Positions 44,180-55,445 are shown, counted from the first letter of the stretch. The stretch is DNA of 64,000 nucleotides from Hofstenia miamia (GCA_004352715.1 SCFE01000019.1:382264-446263), one strand, 5' to 3'. Notes: generated from the sequence alone by a model not told the origin. A program made the numbers and translations.

Positions 44180-44615
44180 TGACCAGTTTAAACCTATATA
44201 AACTTTAGGGAAAAGTTTAAACTGAACACATTTATTTAAAATAGTTTAAACATACAAAATTACATTTAAACGTCGCTTAAAGTTTGGGCCTTTTAAAGAA
44301 TCATAATCAGGCAATAGCGAATTGTTTTCATAGGGATGCGGTTTTTGGCGGTAGAAATTTGGCAATGTAAAAGGCACTTTTGCAATTTGAGGAGATCGCA
44401 AAATACCCAGAATATATTCAGCCACACCTGCTAATTTTAAAAATTTTTTGCTGTTATCAATCTTTCTAGTTACTCCCACTCGTAAAATAATGACGTAATT
44501 AGACGCTAATAGTTTCAATTTAGGGGATAATATAAACTGCAGTTTAAACGTTGAGGTTTAAATTATTGGCACATTTATATAAACTTGTCTTTGACCTAAA
44601 GTTTAAACTTATTGT
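44180..44615. repeat. Cluster of GTTTAAAC palindromes
   Basis: GTTTAAAC occurs near 44,188, 44,214, 44,244, 44,543 and 44,604, plus near matches at 44,265 and 44,557. The two groups flank a 270-bp middle section, so the stretch may be a small element with palindromic ends, but I cannot define TIRs or a target duplication. Confidence 0.5.
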
Positions 44616-44738
44616 AAACGAATTAACATGAAAAAATATTTGTTTTGCATATTAAAAAATAAATTATACATGTACATTTAGGCTAAACAATATCAAATGT
44701 CGCATATATTTTACATATATTATATTCACATATGAACA

Positions 44739-45412
44739 ATTTAGTTTATGAATTTAAAAAAGAAACGCATCATTTATTTCGGCATGGCGCTGCCATTGCC
44801 AAAAAGTTTCCCACTATAAAATTTACAAAATATTCATCAAATTACTTTTTTATATTATTTTCGGTAAATTTAGTTTGTATTTATATTCATCTTTTTTTGT
44901 TTAAGCTTGGTTCTCTTAAATCTATATAAACTGATTCCATGATGCTTAGTTGAAAATTACCAATTACAGAAATAGCTGAAAAGAATCACTCCACTTTTAA
45001 AGATAGGCTTTATACTTAAGACCAATAAACTAAGACATTTAATAGGACTAAAATCAGAAACCAAGATTGAAAACCTTTCCAAAGTATATGAATTTACTTG
45101 CAACTGGAAAGACTTCAAGAAATTTACAATCAAGAATTAAATCTCTGATCATTTAAAGCACTGCGAAATGAAATTTACATCCAAGGCAATTGATAATTTT
45201 CAAATAAGCAGCATTGAATCAAGTTATATAGAAATAAAGGAACAGTTTAAACAAGATGAATATTAATACAAACAAAATTTTACGAAAATAAAATATGTAA
45301 TTTGATGAATATTTTGTAAATTTTATAGTGGGAAACTTTTTGACAATGGCAGCTCATGCCGAAACATGTTAAATAAATGAGTTTCTTTTTTAAATTGATA
45401 TATAAACTCAAG
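44739..45412. mobile_element. Large inverted repeat, possible foldback or TIR element
   Basis: Arms at 44,739-44,872 and 45,272-45,412 are inverted copies about 135 bp long and roughly 90 percent identical (TTTCCCACTATAAAATTTAC and its complement). The 400-bp loop contains coding-like patches: LKTNKLRHLIGLKSETKIE, then NWKDFKKFT, and after a frame change HLKHCEMKFTSKAIDNFQ. No family recognised and no clear target duplication. Confidence 0.6.
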
Positions 45413-46897
45413 ATTTTAGTTTTAATTAAAACTACATTATAAACATGTGCATTGATATCAGGCGGAGAAACAGTTGTTTACCAAATTAATTAATTCAGTC
45501 CAATTTTCAAACTTCTTCATAAAGCTCTTGCCATAATTTTGCTTTAAACCTATTTGTAATAATGTTTCAGCTATAAATTAATTTCGCGGTACCCTTCTGA
45601 AACGAATTTGTCAATTAATTAATTGCAGGGCGCGTACGTCAACTGAAAACACTAAGTTCTATGTTATATGTCAACAGTTTAATCAACACGAAAATAAATC
45701 ACAGGAATTTTTTTATTTCTGTCATCATTAAATTGCTAGTGCGCGTTGAAGTAAAGGAAGCTCTGTGTTCTATTTTGTAAACTAGTTTCTTATTTACGTA
45801 AACGAAAAATCTCTAGTGCGTGCAGCGCCTAATGTAGAGTTCAAACCTCCAACTTTTGGAAATTAAAATATTCACAACAAAGTTTATCGCGTTCAGACCT
45901 ACAACTTTGTTCACAACTTTTACTTTAGATTCAATTTTTGAAAACTATTGTGTAATTTGAAATTAGAATTAGAGCCGTTCAAAACGATTTCGTTAAATCA
46001 ACAAAAAATCTAGTTAATAATGTGGAGTCAGAGAGACAGGTACAGAAATTTTCAGGCCCGGCTCGTCATCTATTATTTCAAGGCCGTTTACGGCGCCTGT
46101 TGGAATTTGCAGCGCCCGTTTCGGCCGGTCATTATTTATTGATCCATTTGAACACATTGATTGTTTACTGTAATTTATTATTTTCTCATTAATGGACGGA
46201 ATGTGTTAGATCTTTTTTGCTTACCCACTTTATTAATAGATTATTGCAGGGATAGGATTTATCTATTTTCAAGCTTATATTACAATTTATTTTATTGCCT
46301 GCAATTTCCTAATTCTTGGGTCCGTCCCAGCTCGTGTCCATTTTGCGTGGCGTTTATTTCGTACTCCACGGTAGAGACTGCAGTTTGTCTATACATGTGG
46401 TTGTTTTCGTAAATATTAATGAGCAAATGTCTCTTTTCAGGGATTTCAGGATTAAATTTTTTGTCTATATTGTAAAAACAAAATATTTTTTATCATCATA
46501 TATCTACATAAAAACTAAGTTCTAAAGGTAAATTTCTCTAAAATATATTTGGTAACGATTAATAAAGTTACAATCCTAGTTGAAATATTAAGTAATATTA
46601 GGAGTGTAGTTGGTAAGCGAAATGATTTAAAAAACAATTTTGATTAGCAACCACAGGTTTACTGAAAAATTAAAAACATACATAACTTTAAATTCAATTC
46701 AGTAAACACTAAGGGCTCTGAAAATTTAATTCCGGTCTAGGATTCGGAAATTTAAATAGACTGTTAGCAAGTGACTTGGGATTTTCTTTTGAATATATAA
46801 TTGCACGTTACTTGTGCACAAAAGTAAACTGCGAGATATTATTTCACCCAATGGCAGACTTCATGTCAAGTGCATCAATTGCATTTCTTTATCGATC
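45413..46897. other. Stretch without a recognised gene
   Basis: AT-rich with scattered CpG. It includes a GC-richer patch at 46,050-46,130 and hairpin-like motifs near 45,870-45,915 (TTCACAACAAAG, then CGCGTTCAGAC, then CTTTGTT). Short frames at 46,161-46,525 are hydrophobic but unrecognised. Confidence 0.45.
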
Positions 46898-46905
46898 GAC
46901 TACAT

Positions 46906-47620
46906 CAGGAGTGGCCAACCTGTGGCGCATGCGCTAAGTGTGGTGCATTACAACCTTGAAGTAGAGTAGTAGGCGCCAGAGGTGCCGATTATAGTATGGT
47001 ACCATATTATGGATAGCAAAATGGTATGGTAGAAAAAAATTCATAGCCATTATGGATGGTGAACTTAAAAATATGGCCATAATGGAAATCCATAAATTTA
47101 TTGTTACATATGCAGAATTTGCAATTAGTTTCAACAAAATTGTTAAATTTAGTGTCATATATCTTATAATTATAATAACTGAATGGGTATAAATATGCAT
47201 TTTGATAAGATAATTTTTAAGTGTTGCAAAAGTTTAGTAACCAGTTTCAGCAGATTGTAAACAAATACTAAAGATGAAGTTGTTTTTTATTTGTAATAGT
47301 GGACTGACATTTTTTTTTAAAATTTATGTTTGCGGATAACAAACACATTGTGTTCAAAAACAAACAAAAAATTTATTTTAAAATTTGTTTCTGAATGTTA
47401 CAGTATCCGTAGGCTGTACATTCTTAAATATAGTGCTTATTTCTATAAACCTGTCTTCTTTGTCTGATATTATTTTCATGTACAGGTATATACTAATTAA
47501 ATATAATACTTATGTCTGTAAACAGTTTTCACAAATAGACGGCAATATAAAGGTTGTGTGGCGCATCTGAGCATGTGTTTAAAAATTAGCGGATTGTATG
47601 CCAAGGTCTGGCCACCCGTG
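46906..47620. mobile_element. hAT-like element with a perfect 8-bp TSD
   Basis: It begins CAGGAGTGGCCAACC and ends GGTCTGGCCACCCGTG. GACTACAT flanks it on both sides (46,898-46,905 and 47,621-47,628). A 715-bp length, imperfect TIRs and an 8-bp duplication identify hAT. No transposase frame is present, so it is non-autonomous. The interior includes a stretch of repeated ATGGTA/CCATAATGG motifs. Confidence 0.9.
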
Positions 47621-47689
47621 GACTACATGCTTATATTAATGAATTAAGCAAATAAATTATCCAGAGTAAATAAAGCGCGAAATGAGTCG

Positions 47690-47945
47690 CGCACACTAGT
47701 TTGTAATTAAAGGGAACCCCTATACCCGAATTAAGAAAATTAACGGCATAAGCTACTTATTTAAGTATTCTTTCGTTTATGATAACACTCAGAATTTTTT
47801 TTGAAAAGTTCACAACAAAGGTTTTTTGCGTTCACACTTGAAGCTTTGTTGTGAACCTCATATCTCGCCAGTTGTCAGCCAAAGTAGAATCGATTTAACT
47901 GAAAATTTTGTCGACAAAGTTTTTTTGGGTCTGAGCGCTACTTAA
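47690..47945 (+). repeat. Dispersed hairpin repeat, copy 1
   Basis: GTTCACAACAAAG (47,808-47,820) and its exact complement (47,844-47,856) flank a 23-nt loop containing GCGTTCACAC. A related copy in reverse orientation is at 61,205-61,440. The copies share flanks such as TCATAAACGAA and TACTTTGG over about 240 bp. Confidence 0.7.
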
Positions 47946-48384
47946 GCGTCACTGGTGGGTGCCTGCATTTATCTAAACAAATAGCACAGTACCTAACAAG
48001 TTGAAAAAATCATGATATAGCAACCAGAATTTTCTATAAAATGGAAAAGTGATCATTCTATGATGCTTAAGTTTATGGCCTACAAAATATGTGTTGTGTA
48101 TATAATACAAAGATGTGCCTTTAGATCAACACAATTTTGCAAAAATTTTTAAACAAATGTTTGTCACCTTGAGCCTTGGTTTTTAACTCCCAGAATGATC
48201 ATAAATAACTTTGTTGTGTACTGCTGTTTGTCTTTGATAAAAAACCACTGGCAAGAATATCAATTTGCATTTATGAGTTATTCTACCAGTGCATGACGAG
48301 CAAAATAATTTGGAAGCTGCACTTAATGTTTAGCCATTTTGACTTGTCTGCTACCAATTTGTTTGAATAATTAAAAGAAAATTT

Positions 48385-48711
48385 TTAAATCCTAAATATC
48401 TTCCATAAACCATAGACTTGACAGCAGCAATAATTTTTCCTTTTATTAAGAACATAGATCACATCCTCAATATGTCTATAATTATTCAGAGATGCAATTG
48501 TGACTTCACAAACCTCAGATGAAATCCCGTTGATATTTGAAAAACTAACATTATTTAAACAATTAAATTCACGTTTTGATGTTAGAAATTGAAGTGACTT
48601 TTTAACATTTATTGAACTGGTGTGGTTGGCAAAGGTGTAGAATATGGTGCACGTGGACAAAATAAACACTAACATAGAGTAAAAAACTATGAGAAATGCA
48701 ATAAAATGCAC
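48385..48711 (-). CDS. Unrecognised ORF with an N-terminal membrane segment
   Basis: Open on the minus strand to 48,385. A Met is at about 48,681, near a run of hydrophobic residues MLVFILSTCTIFYTF; upstream of it the frame has IAFLIVFYS. After the segment the protein is hydrophilic (SNINGISSEVCEV, then YVLNKRKNYCCCQ). A signal anchor and short lumenal part are suggested. The hydrophobic part resembles the ORF at 50,099 (FYTILVCNLFACTLFYTF), and DNA such as GTGCACC, then TATTCTA, is shared. It could be one exon of a type II membrane protein. No function assigned. Confidence 0.4.
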   Translation of the reverse strand: MHFIAFLIVFYSMLVFILSTCTIFYTFANHTSSINVKKSLQFLTSKREFNCLNNVSFSNINGISSEVCEVTIASLNNYRHIEDVIYVLNKRKNYCCCQVYGLWKIFRI

Positions 48712-49119
48712 AAAAGTTTAAGAAATAATCAAAAGTCAGACAACTTTACATAATTAACTAAATGCGTAGCACAAAGTAACACCTGATAGCACCCATTATT
48801 TATTTAATCACAATATTATATAAAACTAGGAAGAAATAAAAAAATTATCTATTAGATATAAAAGTATATTTATGTAAATCTATATTTAGTCTAAATCAAG
48901 TCTAAAAGACACATTTTTTTGGTTGAATTATATCTATTGCCATTTTGAAAAATTAAATCTACCAGTAAAATGCACTACAACCAATACTATCAAGCAGTTT
49001 GAAGAAAAAAGACCTCGTTTTGAAAGGATATTGCGTAATTTTAATCAGTTATGTAAATAATAACGCTCGATAAAATTCTTTCAGAGAGAAATGACAAAAT
49101 CGTAATAAATGAATTAAAA

Positions 49120-49290
49120 GTTCACAACCAAATTGGAATCGCGTACACACTAAATCACGAAAGGTTGTGCGCAAAAGCAGAGCAAATTTAACTTCTCCAA
49201 TTTGGCTCACAAAAAAGTTGGAATCGCGTACACACAACTTTTAGTTGTACGCATCATTAAATAAAGGTTGCGCGCAAAGTGTGTACGCTA
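49120..49290. repeat. GCGTACACAC motif cluster
   Basis: GGAATCGCGTACACAC occurs at about 49,135 and 49,220, with AAAAGTTG / CAACTTTT arms at the second; GTGTGTACGC occurs inverted near 49,279. It looks related in design to the hairpin repeats at 47.8 and 61.3 kb. Confidence 0.5.
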
Positions 49291-50098
49291 ATAAAAATGG
49301 GGGCTACAGTCTCTATTCAAATTACTTATGTTCAGGTTCGATTGCTTTCATGTTCCTTTGATGAGTTTGTAGCAATTTCTGAGTAATAACACATTATTTT
49401 CAGTCAATATACATACATGTAATATTGCAAAAATATATTTTAAAATCTGCACATTTTAAACCAAAGCAGCCAGAATAAATGTGGCAAGAACATGGCCATA
49501 ATAGTAAAAAGTCTAATTTTTTATTTACATCAGCATGTCTTCAGGCATTGAAAAATTGCTGGACAAATTTTAGAATAAAACATCTGAATTGAACCTATTT
49601 GAGGAAACACTACAAAAAAAGTATTAAATGTCAACAATATTTCATTACTAAACAATGGAAGTTTAAGTAAAATATAATTATAAAAACCCATATTGAGTGC
49701 CCGATAAATTTTCGTATGATTGACATAAGTATTAGAAAATATGAATATATACGGTCTACTTAATGTATAGGATCCATTGAATAATTGCATACCACGAGTT
49801 AACCCCATCCCCTTAAAGCCAATACTGTACATACGCATTATACAAAACATTTACAATTTATGCAACGCGGTTACAATGTATTCAATTTCGGTGCTACAAA
49901 GCAGTAAATAATATATTGAAATAAATTCACTGAAAAAGCAAAGCGGTAGGAAAGTTTATATATATAATGAAAAATATTTAAAAATCTTACTTAAGAAAAG
50001 GGCTTGATTTAAAATAAAAGTGTATAAGCTTTGCATATATATATATAATTATATCGTGTATTTTCCTAATAATTGTTTTTATTCCTTCCTAGTTCCAT

Positions 50099-50338
50099 AT
50101 GATATCGTGCTATCGCGTTAATTATGTAAAGTTATCGGTCTATAAATATTTTATAAGCTTTTGCATATTTTGTTGGATTTCTGTTTTTTACACTATTTTA
50201 GTATGTAATTTGTTCGCGTGCACCCTATTCTATACGTTCACCGATGTGGTTTCTTTGCAGAACAAAAATTATTCAAGAAATTATAAAAATTTCGATTATT
50301 CGAATTCTCTAGTGCATATGACAGTGCGTAGAAATTAA
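50099..50338 (+). CDS. Unrecognised small ORF, type II membrane-like
   Basis: 79 codons. A short basic N-terminus (MISCYRVNYVKLSVYK) precedes a hydrophobic segment of about 30 residues ending LFACTLFYTF, then a polar tail. The ATG follows TTATTCCTTCCTAG, a good 3' splice-site match, and a GTGCGT donor-like site lies near 50,325, so this may be an internal or first coding exon. It is related to the ORF at 48,385-48,711. It lies tail to tail with RPL35, 55 bp away. Confidence 0.4.
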   Translation: MISCYRVNYVKLSVYKYFISFCIFCWISVFYTILVCNLFACTLFYTFTDVVSLQNKNYSRNYKNFDYSNSLVHMTVRRN

Positions 50339-50388
50339 CAATCATTTAAAAAAATACCCACTTGTAAGAAATGAAACCATTGTAAAAT

Positions 50389-50394
50389 TTTATT
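50389..50394 (-). promoter_or_regulatory. RPL35 polyadenylation signal
   Basis: AATAAA on the minus strand; its first base is the last base of the TGA stop codon. The 3' UTR must therefore be only some tens of bases. Confidence 0.7.
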
Positions 50395-50768
50395 CAAAGC
50401 TTAAGAGCAAATGTATATTTCATGGCATTCCTCTCCTTACGCTTTTGTTTGGGTGTTTTCAATTTCAGTTCTTTTTTAGTCAGTGCACGACGTTTAGATC
50501 GAGTCAACTTTGGACGCAAATCTAATGGAATATACTTTTTGTTTTTATATTCCATTGCAACTGATCTCTTAACATTATCAGTCATTATTGTGCGAATACG
50601 TGCAATGGTTTTACGAACAACTTTAATCTTTGCCAATTTACTTTGAACACCACCAGTAACTTGACTAATTCTCAATTGTTGCAGCTCCAATCTGTTTGTA
50701 TTAAGCTCTTTAATCAGCTCATCTTTAGATTTGGCACGCAAATCTGCAATTGAAACTTTTTTTCCCAT
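50394..50768 (-). CDS. RPL35: 60S ribosomal protein L35 (uL29)
   Basis: 124 codons, the normal length (123 in most animals). uL29 binds the large-subunit rRNA near the peptide exit tunnel. Diagnostic blocks are DLRAKSKDEL, LRISQVTGG, SKLAKIKVVRKTIAR and KKYIPLDLRPKLTR, in the correct order. The protein is unusually divergent in the C-terminal third (residues after about 95). The coding part has no intron. TTTTTTCTTTAG ends 4 bp before the ATG (AG at 50,774-50,773), so an intron probably lies in the 5' UTR, which argues against a processed pseudogene. The TGA stop overlaps AATAAA (50,394-50,389), and no poly(A) tract follows. Confidence 0.93.
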   Translation of the reverse strand: MGKKVSIADLRAKSKDELIKELNTNRLELQQLRISQVTGGVQSKLAKIKVVRKTIARIRTIMTDNVKRSVAMEYKNKKYIPLDLRPKLTRSKRRALTKKELKLKTPKQKRKERNAMKYTFALKL

Positions 50769-50779
50769 GAAACTAAAGA

Positions 50780-51590
50780 AAAAAATTAATCACAATCATG
50801 CCGTCACTTCTTTAAAATAGAAATAACAATTTTATATAAAATAATAAACAATAAGCAATAATGAAAAATTATTTAGCATATTTGAAAATAGACTAATTAA
50901 ACGACAGTTACTTGTCGCAACAGTCGCTAAGTAGCTACGAAAGACTTTGAAAGTTGGAACCTCATGTATAACGCATCCATGTAAACAAGATTCCTAGAAT
51001 GCAATAACCCGGCAATTGATGAAATTAACTTCAAACTAAAAACTGCTGCAGTGAAAATAATTTTTTTCGTTATAATACAAAAAGATTAAATTCAAATGAA
51101 AAACAATATAGTGTATAGTAACTCTTTATGACTGCGTGAACGTGCAGATTAAATGTTAAATTGAGCTAAACGAAAAAACTTAGACGCAAATGTCCCTTCA
51201 TGATTGCAAATGCTTTTCATTTAAATCTACAATGAAAAAATTATGATTAGAAAATTTTTACTTATATTCAATTGAAAATATTTTTACGTATTAATATGCA
51301 TAAAATACACTTTTTTGCTACATCTTACGTTCTAAGTTAACAAAATTGTGGCATGTGAGTAAAATTCTTTTCCTGATTTGCAAATTTAGTTATAAATTAC
51401 AATTTGTAATTTATTTAAGCGGTGTTTTAGTTTTCTTAACTTGTAGCTAATTTTATTTTAATGTCATGCAAGATGATTACGACTGATTAGATATCCATAT
51501 TTAGTTAGTTCTTGAAAATCTAATGCATTAGTAAGATTGTGCGAAATATACCTTTAATAATCTTAGATTATGAATATGAATTCTTGATGA
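50780..51590. other. Region upstream of RPL35
   Basis: It should contain the 5' UTR exon, promoter and first intron of RPL35, none of which I can pin down. A CpG-bearing patch with GGTTCCAAC-like sequence at 50,900-51,020 (minus) is a candidate promoter area. Confidence 0.3.
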
Positions 51591-51594
51591 TTAG

Positions 51595-51619
51595 AAATAA
51601 TAATAATAATAATAATAAT
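51595..51619. repeat. (AAT)n microsatellite
   Basis: Eight consecutive ATA/AAT units. Confidence 0.9.
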
Positions 51620-51997
51620 GGATTTTACCGTTAAAGAGTATAACAATACAAATACAAAATTAAACAAAATAATGAGAATACTAGAGGAAGTAAGGTTTTT
51701 TGTGACAATTGCAGAATTAAAAGAGATTACATTTACATCCGATTCCAGGAGAAAGCAGTTTTAAAAAAAAGTTAGAATATTAGATTTAAATTTAGAAATG
51801 ATATATATGTCATACAGTACAAGCTAGACAAAAGTAAATTTGTTGGAAAGAGATTGACATTGGCGTTGGAGGTTCTCTTAAAACGGTTAACCTACGGCAC
51901 ATCATATGAAGAAAGAATTTTAACGTTAATAAACTCATAAATGACATTTTATTTGTATTTTACTATATATAATAAAGTAAACAATTTATAGCATTAG
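51620..51997. other. AT-rich stretch without a recognised gene
   Basis: No ORF or repeat seen. Confidence 0.5.
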
Positions 51998-52001
51998 TTA
52001 A

Positions 52002-52562
52002 CCCCTTCAGTACCATCAAGATATTGGTTTGTGCCATGCTATAACCCAAAAAATAATTAAAAAACTAAAAAAAATTTTTTTAAATATATTTAAAACTTAT
52101 ATCGGAATGATATACAATTCACTAGAAATAGTTAATCAAATTCAGTCACTTATAATTGCAATCAGTTACTCATGATACTTTTAAAAGCAGATTCCATCCA
52201 TGTACAAACCAGGCTTTCCAGGGCATTCCGCACACTGGTAACGAGACTCCTTGCGAATTTTTGTCCTTGCACATACTCTACAAGCTTTGGTTGGGTACTT
52301 CTTCACTGTTGATGCAGCAATCCTTTGCAGCCGATGATTCATAGCTTGTTGGGGCGCAGCAATCTGTGATCGCTTGCCAACCATTCCCGGCTTTGTTGGC
52401 TCAGACGGTATTCGATTCAAATGTCCAATTATCAATATGATTAGATACAAACAACTGCAAACCTACTTATAACTAATATTATCTAACACGATATAGTCTC
52501 GTGCTGGCGCATAATATGGAGTGCTCAAATCACGAGATTATCTCGTGATGGTACTGAAGGAG
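52002..52562. mobile_element. piggyBac-like deletion derivative, copy 1
   Basis: TTAA at 51,998-52,001 and 52,563-52,566 flank the element, the piggyBac target. TIRs: CCCCTTCAGTACCATCA on the left and the complement of TGATGGTACTGAAGGAG on the right. A subterminal CACGAGATTATCTCGTG palindrome lies at the right end. Only the C-terminal end of the transposase is kept (next entry). Size 561 bp. Confidence 0.92.
52181..52450 (-). pseudogene. piggyBac transposase C-terminal Cys-rich domain
   Basis: 89 codons with ACRVCARTKIRKESRYQCAECPGKPGLY, i.e. C-x2-C-x12-C-x2-C, followed by a final GICF and stop. This is the zinc-binding C-terminal domain that binds the transposon ends in piggyBac transposases. 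The catalytic DDD domain is deleted. The frame is open in both copies (also 59,650-59,919). Confidence 0.8.
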
Positions 52563-52566
52563 TTAA

Positions 52567-52957
52567 CTAAGTATATGAGAAACTAGGTATTTTCCACCTA
52601 TTACAGTGATGTATAAAATAGACGATGTTATCTTGCGATTCACCAATTTTTTGAAGAGCCGTACATCTGCGCCTTAATAGCTCTTAATTCCTGTTAGCCA
52701 TATATAATACAATCGATCTTCCAAATTTTGTAATTGTTGCATGTAAAATTCTAGATGTACATTGTAATTGTTGTTAAAATGTCCAGGTAATCTTTTTTGT
52801 CTTCTGAATTGGTGAATTCGAAGTAGAATTTTCTACGTCATCCTTCATAAATATTAAATTGTTCACTCTACTGCTGCCAAAAGCTGCATGAATTAGTATG
52901 CAAATTCGTATAGGATAGTTTAATAAATAGTTGCGTATTGCAATAAATAACCACCAG
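52567..52957. repeat. Right flank of piggyBac copy 1, shared with copy 2
   Basis: It is almost identical to 60,036-60,426, beginning CTAAGTATATGAGAAAC directly after the TTAA. It includes part of a minus-strand frame (AIRNYLLNYPIRICILIH) that is longer in the second copy (60,243-60,545). It ends at a 1000-N gap. Confidence 0.9.
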
Positions 52958-53957
52958 NNNNNNNNNNNNNNNNNNNNNNNNNNNNNNNNNNNNNNNNNNN
53001 NNNNNNNNNNNNNNNNNNNNNNNNNNNNNNNNNNNNNNNNNNNNNNNNNNNNNNNNNNNNNNNNNNNNNNNNNNNNNNNNNNNNNNNNNNNNNNNNNNNN
53101 NNNNNNNNNNNNNNNNNNNNNNNNNNNNNNNNNNNNNNNNNNNNNNNNNNNNNNNNNNNNNNNNNNNNNNNNNNNNNNNNNNNNNNNNNNNNNNNNNNNN
53201 NNNNNNNNNNNNNNNNNNNNNNNNNNNNNNNNNNNNNNNNNNNNNNNNNNNNNNNNNNNNNNNNNNNNNNNNNNNNNNNNNNNNNNNNNNNNNNNNNNNN
53301 NNNNNNNNNNNNNNNNNNNNNNNNNNNNNNNNNNNNNNNNNNNNNNNNNNNNNNNNNNNNNNNNNNNNNNNNNNNNNNNNNNNNNNNNNNNNNNNNNNNN
53401 NNNNNNNNNNNNNNNNNNNNNNNNNNNNNNNNNNNNNNNNNNNNNNNNNNNNNNNNNNNNNNNNNNNNNNNNNNNNNNNNNNNNNNNNNNNNNNNNNNNN
53501 NNNNNNNNNNNNNNNNNNNNNNNNNNNNNNNNNNNNNNNNNNNNNNNNNNNNNNNNNNNNNNNNNNNNNNNNNNNNNNNNNNNNNNNNNNNNNNNNNNNN
53601 NNNNNNNNNNNNNNNNNNNNNNNNNNNNNNNNNNNNNNNNNNNNNNNNNNNNNNNNNNNNNNNNNNNNNNNNNNNNNNNNNNNNNNNNNNNNNNNNNNNN
53701 NNNNNNNNNNNNNNNNNNNNNNNNNNNNNNNNNNNNNNNNNNNNNNNNNNNNNNNNNNNNNNNNNNNNNNNNNNNNNNNNNNNNNNNNNNNNNNNNNNNN
53801 NNNNNNNNNNNNNNNNNNNNNNNNNNNNNNNNNNNNNNNNNNNNNNNNNNNNNNNNNNNNNNNNNNNNNNNNNNNNNNNNNNNNNNNNNNNNNNNNNNNN
53901 NNNNNNNNNNNNNNNNNNNNNNNNNNNNNNNNNNNNNNNNNNNNNNNNNNNNNNNNN
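52958..53957. other. Assembly gap (1000 N)
   Basis: Exactly 1000 N; followed by an (AT)n run to 53,980. Confidence 0.98.
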
Positions 53958-53980
53958 ATATATATATATATATATATATA

Positions 53981-54480
53981 TCGTACATAATCACTTTTGT
54001 TTTAGATTGTTCTTTTGGTTTGAAAACTTTATCTGTGCTAAGTCTGACTTTACAATTGACATATCTGGTTCTGGGAATTTGCCCGTAGATTTTACACTAT
54101 ACGCATCTTTAGAGGATATAACTCTGAGGAAATCGTAAGTATTTTAACTGAAGTTTCTATCTTCATAGATAACTTAAACGAAAATAGGCATATTAACATT
54201 GAATAGTAGAAATATGTTTATTTTGTACCTCTTTAATTTTAAATTAATGTAGACATTTATATAGTTCCTTTTTCGATTTTTATATATATACATTCGAAAT
54301 ATCAATTCCACAGTGAAAAGAATTGCTGAAAATTTATTTTTTGTTTATATTTTAACAGTTTTGACAGTAATTTTACAGATGGTTAATTTTTTGAATTCAG
54401 TGGTATATTATATAGATAAAATGAAGTCTATATATATAAGCTGTTTCTAAGATAGTCGTTGATTGAGCATATAGGGTTCA
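53981..54480. other. AT-rich stretch without a recognised gene
   Basis: No ORF with recognisable features. Confidence 0.5.
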
Positions 54481-54672
54481 GGAGCGTACCTAGGATTTTC
54501 TGACGGGGGGGACATTATTGAGAAAACAGACCCTAAAAAATGCATTTCATGATCTTAGATTTTAAATTTTTCAATTTTTTACGAAAAATTTTTTGATTTA
54601 TCCAGTCAAAATTAAATTTGGAAACCTAACGGGGGGGACATTCCACCATGTCCCCCCCCTGGGTAAGCCAAT
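54481..54672. mobile_element. MITE-like element with poly-G/poly-C ends
   Basis: It runs from CAGGAGCGTACCTAGGATTTT, then GACGGGGGGGACATT, to GGGGGGGACATTCCACC, then CCCCCCCTGGGTAAGCC. The outer parts (CGTACCTAGG and CCTGGGTAAG) are inverted. Short elements of this type are common in invertebrate genomes. The target duplication is not evident. Confidence 0.6.
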
Positions 54673-54823
54673 GAGTGTCTTGTATAAATGCATTTTTGTA
54701 TATTATACATGTAGAAAGACTACAAAAATAATATTGTAAAAGACAGTTATAACAGTTACGTCCTTATATTATTCAAATCAAAATAATATTATAATTATAT
54801 CCAAAAAGCATGTAGCCATAGAN

Positions 54824-55445
54824 GGTTTCAAAAAGTGCTGTCGCAAAAGCTATCAACAAGCACCAAAGTTCTGGTGGTTTTGTCAAATCCAAGCTCAAGA
54901 ATTCCGTGAATCACAACTCTCCGAGTTGATTGGCTAATCTGTCGCGCTGTTGTCTCCAATCCTGCAGTCAACGTTTGACATATTGCTGCTCTCGTGCATC
55001 AGCATGCACACCAGTGTCAAATCGAACTGTACAGCGACGATTGAGTACTGAAATGTGTCTGAAGTCATACTGACCAGCCTGGAAGCCACGCAGCAGAAAG
55101 GCTATGATGGGCAAATGGTTACAATTCGCGAGGGACAATGCAAACTAGACCACAGAAGACTGGTCTCATATTCCAACCCGATGGAGAACCTTTGGAACTA
55201 CCTGACAAATCTGGTCGTGAAACAGCAGCCAAACAACTTAATAACCTGAAATCAGCTGTTTTACCCACTGAGATTCCAGGCAGTCATTAAGGCCCGTGGT
55301 GAATCAACAAGGTATTGAAAAACTATTCTCTTCCATTTATGTTGACTTTTTGAATTGTTTTTCTTTTGTATATTTTGATTTGTTTCAGTTTTCCTTTCAT
55401 TTCATTATTTCTTCTGGTGGTCTTAAGCTTTTGGCGAACACTGTA
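54824..55445 (+). mobile_element. Tc1-like transposon relic
   Basis: Frames read SKSAVAKAINKHQSSGGF (paired-like DNA-binding domain), RTVQRRLSTEMCLKSY, PAWKPRSRKA, LQFARDNAN, TTEDWS, then skip to NPMENLWNYL, the last part of the DDE domain. The catalytic centre is deleted. The right TIR CTTTTGGCGAACACTGTA ends at 55,445. The left end is lost at the single N (54,823). Several stops. Confidence 0.8.
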
